From assembly GCA_947456345.1 (NCBI GenBank), contig CANGQU010000024.1, positions 1 through 8,279 on the forward strand: 8,279 bases of DNA, written 5' to 3'. Position 1 is the stretch's first letter, and the number at the start of each line of letters is the position of its first letter. Below the pieces are notes generated by a model that saw only the letters and a program-made list of their open reading frames with translations, made no database searches and was not told where the DNA came from. Made by a program: the position numbers and the translations under genes. This document shows, piece after piece, positions 6,020 to 8,279 of the stretch. This DNA comes from Alphaproteobacteria bacterium (GTDB lineage: Bacteria > Pseudomonadota > Alphaproteobacteria > SHNJ01).

Positions 6020-7493
6020 GGCGCGCTCCCCCTTGGGCGATGGCGGCATTCTGCGCTACGCTGACATCGTCGAATGGGTGGACGATCTTGCCGACTATTT
6101 GTCCTTGTTCATGGCCTTTGCCGGCGATGACCAAAATATCTTTTGGGCCTAGATGCTGAATGGCGGTTGTAATCGCCTCGGCCCGGTCGCCGATTTCCGT
6201 TGCTTGCGGTACTGCCGCCATAATTGCGGCGCGGATTTTGGCAGGGTCTTCGGTGCGCGGGTTGTCGTCGGTGACGATGACTGCATCGGCCAAATCACCG
6301 GCCAAAGCGCCCATCATCGGCCGCTTGCCAGGATCGCGGTCCCCGCCGCAGCCCAGCACGATATGCAGTTTCCCTGCGCAATGCGGGCGCAGGCTGCGTA
6401 GCACGTTTTCGACCGCATCCGGGGTATGGGCATAATCGACAAAAATCGGCGCGCCTGAGGCGGCAGTAGCGGCCAATTGCATGCGGCCCGGCACGCCGCG
6501 CAAATATGGCACGGCGGATAACACCGCGCTTACGGATTCGCCACAACCAATCGCCATGCCAATCGCGCAAGCGATATTAAAAGCTTGAAATCGCCCCAAC
6601 AGGGGCAGGCGGAAAGAACACGCCTCGCCCATGACTGTCATATCGATTTGCTGATCGGCGTGATGCGGGATCAAAGCGGTGATGCGGATATCGGCCGTCA
6701 CATGCTCGCCGAAACTTAGCACGCGCTGATGGCGTTTATGGGCGATGGTGGATAGCGGTGCGAAATAGGGGATGTCGCGGTTCAATACCGCCACGCCGCC
6801 TGGCTTTAAAATCCGCTCGAACAACGCCGCCTTGGCGGCGAAATAATTTTCCATCGTGCCGTGATAATCCAAATGGTCGCGCGTCAAATTCGTGAACGCC
6901 GCCACATCGGCTGCAACCCCATCAATGCGGTGCTGGTGCAACCCGTGCGATCCGGCTTCGAACGCGGCGTGGGTAATTCCGCGCTGGGCTAGGGATTGCA
7001 GTATTTTGTGAAACTGGATCGTATCGGGGGTGGTTAGGGCCGAATCCTCTGTCCCATTCGGGGTGATGATACCGATGGTGCCGATGCTGGCGGCGCGGTG
7101 ACCCAATTGCTGGAGCAATTGGCGGGCGAACACCGTACCCGAGGTTTTGCCATTAGTGCCCGTGATTGCCAGAATTTTTGCAGGCACGGGTGTGTAAAAC
7201 CGGGCCGCCATTTTGGCCAAAGCAATGCGCGGTTCAGGGTGCAAAAGCGGGATCAAGCCATGGGCCAAAATAGCGTTCAAGCTTTCGGGATCGCTGAGAA
7301 CGGCAATCGCCCCCTTGGCCTTGGCCTCTGCGATGAATTCACGGCCATGGGTTTTATTCCCGGCCAAAGCCGCGAATAAAAATCCTGGTTGCGCGTCTTT
7401 GGCGTGCAGGCACAGACCGGTGATTTCGCCATTCCCGGTAAAGGCGATGGATAGATCGGCTGCAAGCTCGCTGAGGGATTTACTGAGGTGCAT
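6012..7493 (-). CDS. murE: MurE, UDP-N-acetylmuramoyl-tripeptide synthetase (meso-DAP adding)
   Basis: A cytoplasmic ATP-dependent ligase adding the third residue of the stem peptide to UDP-MurNAc-L-Ala-D-Glu. Its 493 residues are the normal length. Domain 1 has [20 protein letters not shown] (26-45). Domain 2 has the P-loop ITGTNGKTS (110-118, Lys116), TTPD (154-157), the probable carbamylated Lys221 in [10 protein letters not shown], and [10 protein letters not shown] (203-212). Domain 3 has PGRMQ (335-339), [14 protein letters not shown] (352-365), [14 protein letters not shown] (381-394), DDNPRTEDP (409-417) and AGKGHE (457-462). The DNPR sequence marks enzymes using meso-diaminopimelate rather than lysine. 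The ATG at 7493 has GAGG 6 bases upstream and overlaps the end of ftsI by 14 bases; the last 8 bases overlap murF. Together these indicate a tightly coupled ftsI-murE-murF block. Confidence 0.98.
   Translation of the reverse strand: MHLSKSLSELAADLSIAFTGNGEITGLCLHAKDAQPGFLFAALAGNKTHGREFIAEAKAKGAIAVLSDPESLNAILAHGLIPLLHPEPRIALAKMAARFYTPVPAKILAITGTNGKTSGTVFARQLLQQLGHRAASIGTIGIITPNGTEDSALTTPDTIQFHKILQSLAQRGITHAAFEAGSHGLHQHRIDGVAADVAAFTNLTRDHLDYHGTMENYFAAKAALFERILKPGGVAVLNRDIPYFAPLSTIAHKRHQRVLSFGEHVTADIRITALIPHHADQQIDMTVMGEACSFRLPLLGRFQAFNIACAIGMAIGCGESVSAVLSAVPYLRGVPGRMQLAATAASGAPIFVDYAHTPDAVENVLRSLRPHCAGKLHIVLGCGGDRDPGKRPMMGALAGDLADAVIVTDDNPRTEDPAKIRAAIMAAVPQATEIGDRAEAITTAIQHLGPKDILVIAGKGHEQGQIVGKIVHPFDDVSVAQNAAIAQGGARHD
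6026..6034 (-). promoter_or_regulatory. ribosome binding site deciding the murF start
   Basis: AAGGGGGAG on the minus strand ends 6 bases before the ATG at 6019. It is the best Shine-Dalgarno in the murE-murF junction and favours the start giving MTEALW over the upstream in-frame ATG at 6049. It lies within the last codons of murE, which fits translational coupling. Confidence 0.8.
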
Positions 7494-8279
7494 AAGCTAC
7501 CTCGCGCGGGGCGGCTTTGCTGGCAAGCGGCATGCCTGGATGGTCGATGGGGGGCAGCCCAAGCAAAGGCGCCATGCGCGCAATCACGCGCTGCACCGTC
7601 GGCGCTGCGACCCAGCCGCCCGTGGCAAAACCAAAGGATACTTTGTTCGGTTTGGGTTCGTCGATCATGGCCAGAATGACGTATTTCGGATTTTGCACCG
7701 GGAAAACGCCGACAAAGGACGAGATCAATTTTTTCTCGGCATAGCCGCCAACAGAATGTTTTTCGGCCGTGCCGGTTTTGCCGCCGACGAAATAGCCGCG
7801 CACATCCGCTTTTTGGCCAGTGCCTTTTTGTACCACGAGCCGCAACAGATCGCGCATCTTATGGGAAATATCGGCAGACAAGACGCGCGGATTGTTGGCT
7901 GGCTTGGCGCGATCCCTCGCTAATAAAGTCAATTCGGGCAGGGTGCCGCCATTGACCACGGCTGCGACTGCGCGGGTCAGTTGCAAGGGGGTAACGGAAA
8001 TACCATAACCATAGGACACAGTCATGGCCGTGGTCGTATCCCAGCGGCGCGGTACCATCGGCTGGCCCAGTTCCGGCAATTCCAGATGCGGCGGGTCCAA
8101 AAGGCCGAGGCGCTGTAAAAAGGATTTTTGATTGGCCACGCCCGCCATCAGCGCCATTTTCGCCGAGCCAATGTTGGAAGAATGCTCGAAAATCTCGGGT
8201 ACGGTCAGCCAGCGGTTTTCGGGATGAAAATCTTCGATAGTAAAGCGGCCGACGCGAATAGGGGCAGTGGCATCAAAGC
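7480..8279 (-). CDS. ftsI: FtsI (PBP3), septal peptidoglycan transpeptidase, 5' part outside the window
   Basis: The C-terminal 265 residues of a class B penicillin-binding protein, the periplasmic D,D-transpeptidase that crosslinks new septal glycan made with FtsW. The frame is open to the window edge, so the membrane anchor, the dimerisation domain and the active-site SxxK are not seen. The second active-site motif SSN is in FEHSSNIGSAKMA (visible residues 30-42), and the third, KTGTAEK, is at 167-173. SYGYGISVTPLQLTRA (88-103) is also typical of this family. The sequence IRVGRFTIEDFHPENRWLTVPEIF resembles alphaproteobacterial FtsI. The position directly before murE supports FtsI over other class B proteins. 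The last 14 bases overlap the murE start. Confidence 0.96.
   Translation of the reverse strand, partial: FDATAPIRVGRFTIEDFHPENRWLTVPEIFEHSSNIGSAKMALMAGVANQKSFLQRLGLLDPPHLELPELGQPMVPRRWDTTTAMTVSYGYGISVTPLQLTRAVAAVVNGGTLPELTLLARDRAKPANNPRVLSADISHKMRDLLRLVVQKGTGQKADVRGYFVGGKTGTAEKHSVGGYAEKKLISSFVGVFPVQNPKYVILAMIDEPKPNKVSFGFATGGWVAAPTVQRVIARMAPLLGLPPIDHPGMPLASKAAPREVAYAPQ

Noticed and set aside
6020..6049. Upstream in-frame ATG for murF at 6049
   Set aside because: It would add [10 protein letters not shown] inside murE; the ATG at 6019 has a strong Shine-Dalgarno at proper spacing and gives the expected N-terminus.
5541..6152. Open frame of 203 codons on the plus strand over murF and the murE end
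   Set aside because: It is an antisense shadow that includes the palindromic insert read on the other strand; no start signal or domain supports it.
7213..7923. Open frame of 236 codons on the plus strand across murE and ftsI
   Set aside because: It is opposite two well-supported genes and its product has no recognisable motif; it is explained by the codon bias of the real genes.

Overview
This window is a segment of a division and cell-wall (dcw) cluster, almost certainly from an alphaproteobacterium. Read on the minus strand, right to left, the order is ftsI (3' part), murE, murF, mraY, murD, ftsW (5' part). This is the standard dcw order. The alphaproteobacterial call rests on the look of FtsI, MraY and FtsW (for example the FtsW stretches HADFVFAVVGEEFG and MPTKGMTLPFIS) and on the moderate GC content. 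I cannot name a genus. MurE carries the DNPR motif, so the peptidoglycan is expected to contain meso-diaminopimelate.

Layout: ftsI, murE and murF are coupled by overlaps of 14 and 8 bases, each with a good Shine-Dalgarno sequence. A gap of 120 bases between murF and mraY is filled with short tandem repeats: a heptamer array, and an octamer array that reads as a G-quadruplex motif on the transcribed strand and runs into the end of murF. murF also carries an in-frame palindromic repeat of about 70 bases, which adds about 25 residues to domain 1. Between mraY and murD the operon is interrupted by one gene on the opposite strand. It encodes a secreted protein with a PEP-CTERM-type C-terminus and has its own promoter, ribosome binding site and intrinsic terminator. 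murD then restarts the minus-strand operon and overlaps ftsW.

How the genes work together: MurD, MurE and MurF add D-Glu, meso-DAP and D-Ala-D-Ala to UDP-MurNAc-L-Ala in the cytoplasm. MraY moves the product onto undecaprenyl phosphate to give lipid I. FtsW and FtsI polymerise and crosslink the finished lipid II at the division septum.

The most notable signals are a perfect 16-bp parS-type palindrome (TGTTTCACGTGAAACA) inside the murD coding sequence, with a degenerate relative upstream of murD; the palindromic insert in murF; and the exosortase-type cargo gene that splits the cluster. I see no defence system, transposase, RNA gene or CRISPR array. All calls are made by reading, without database searches.
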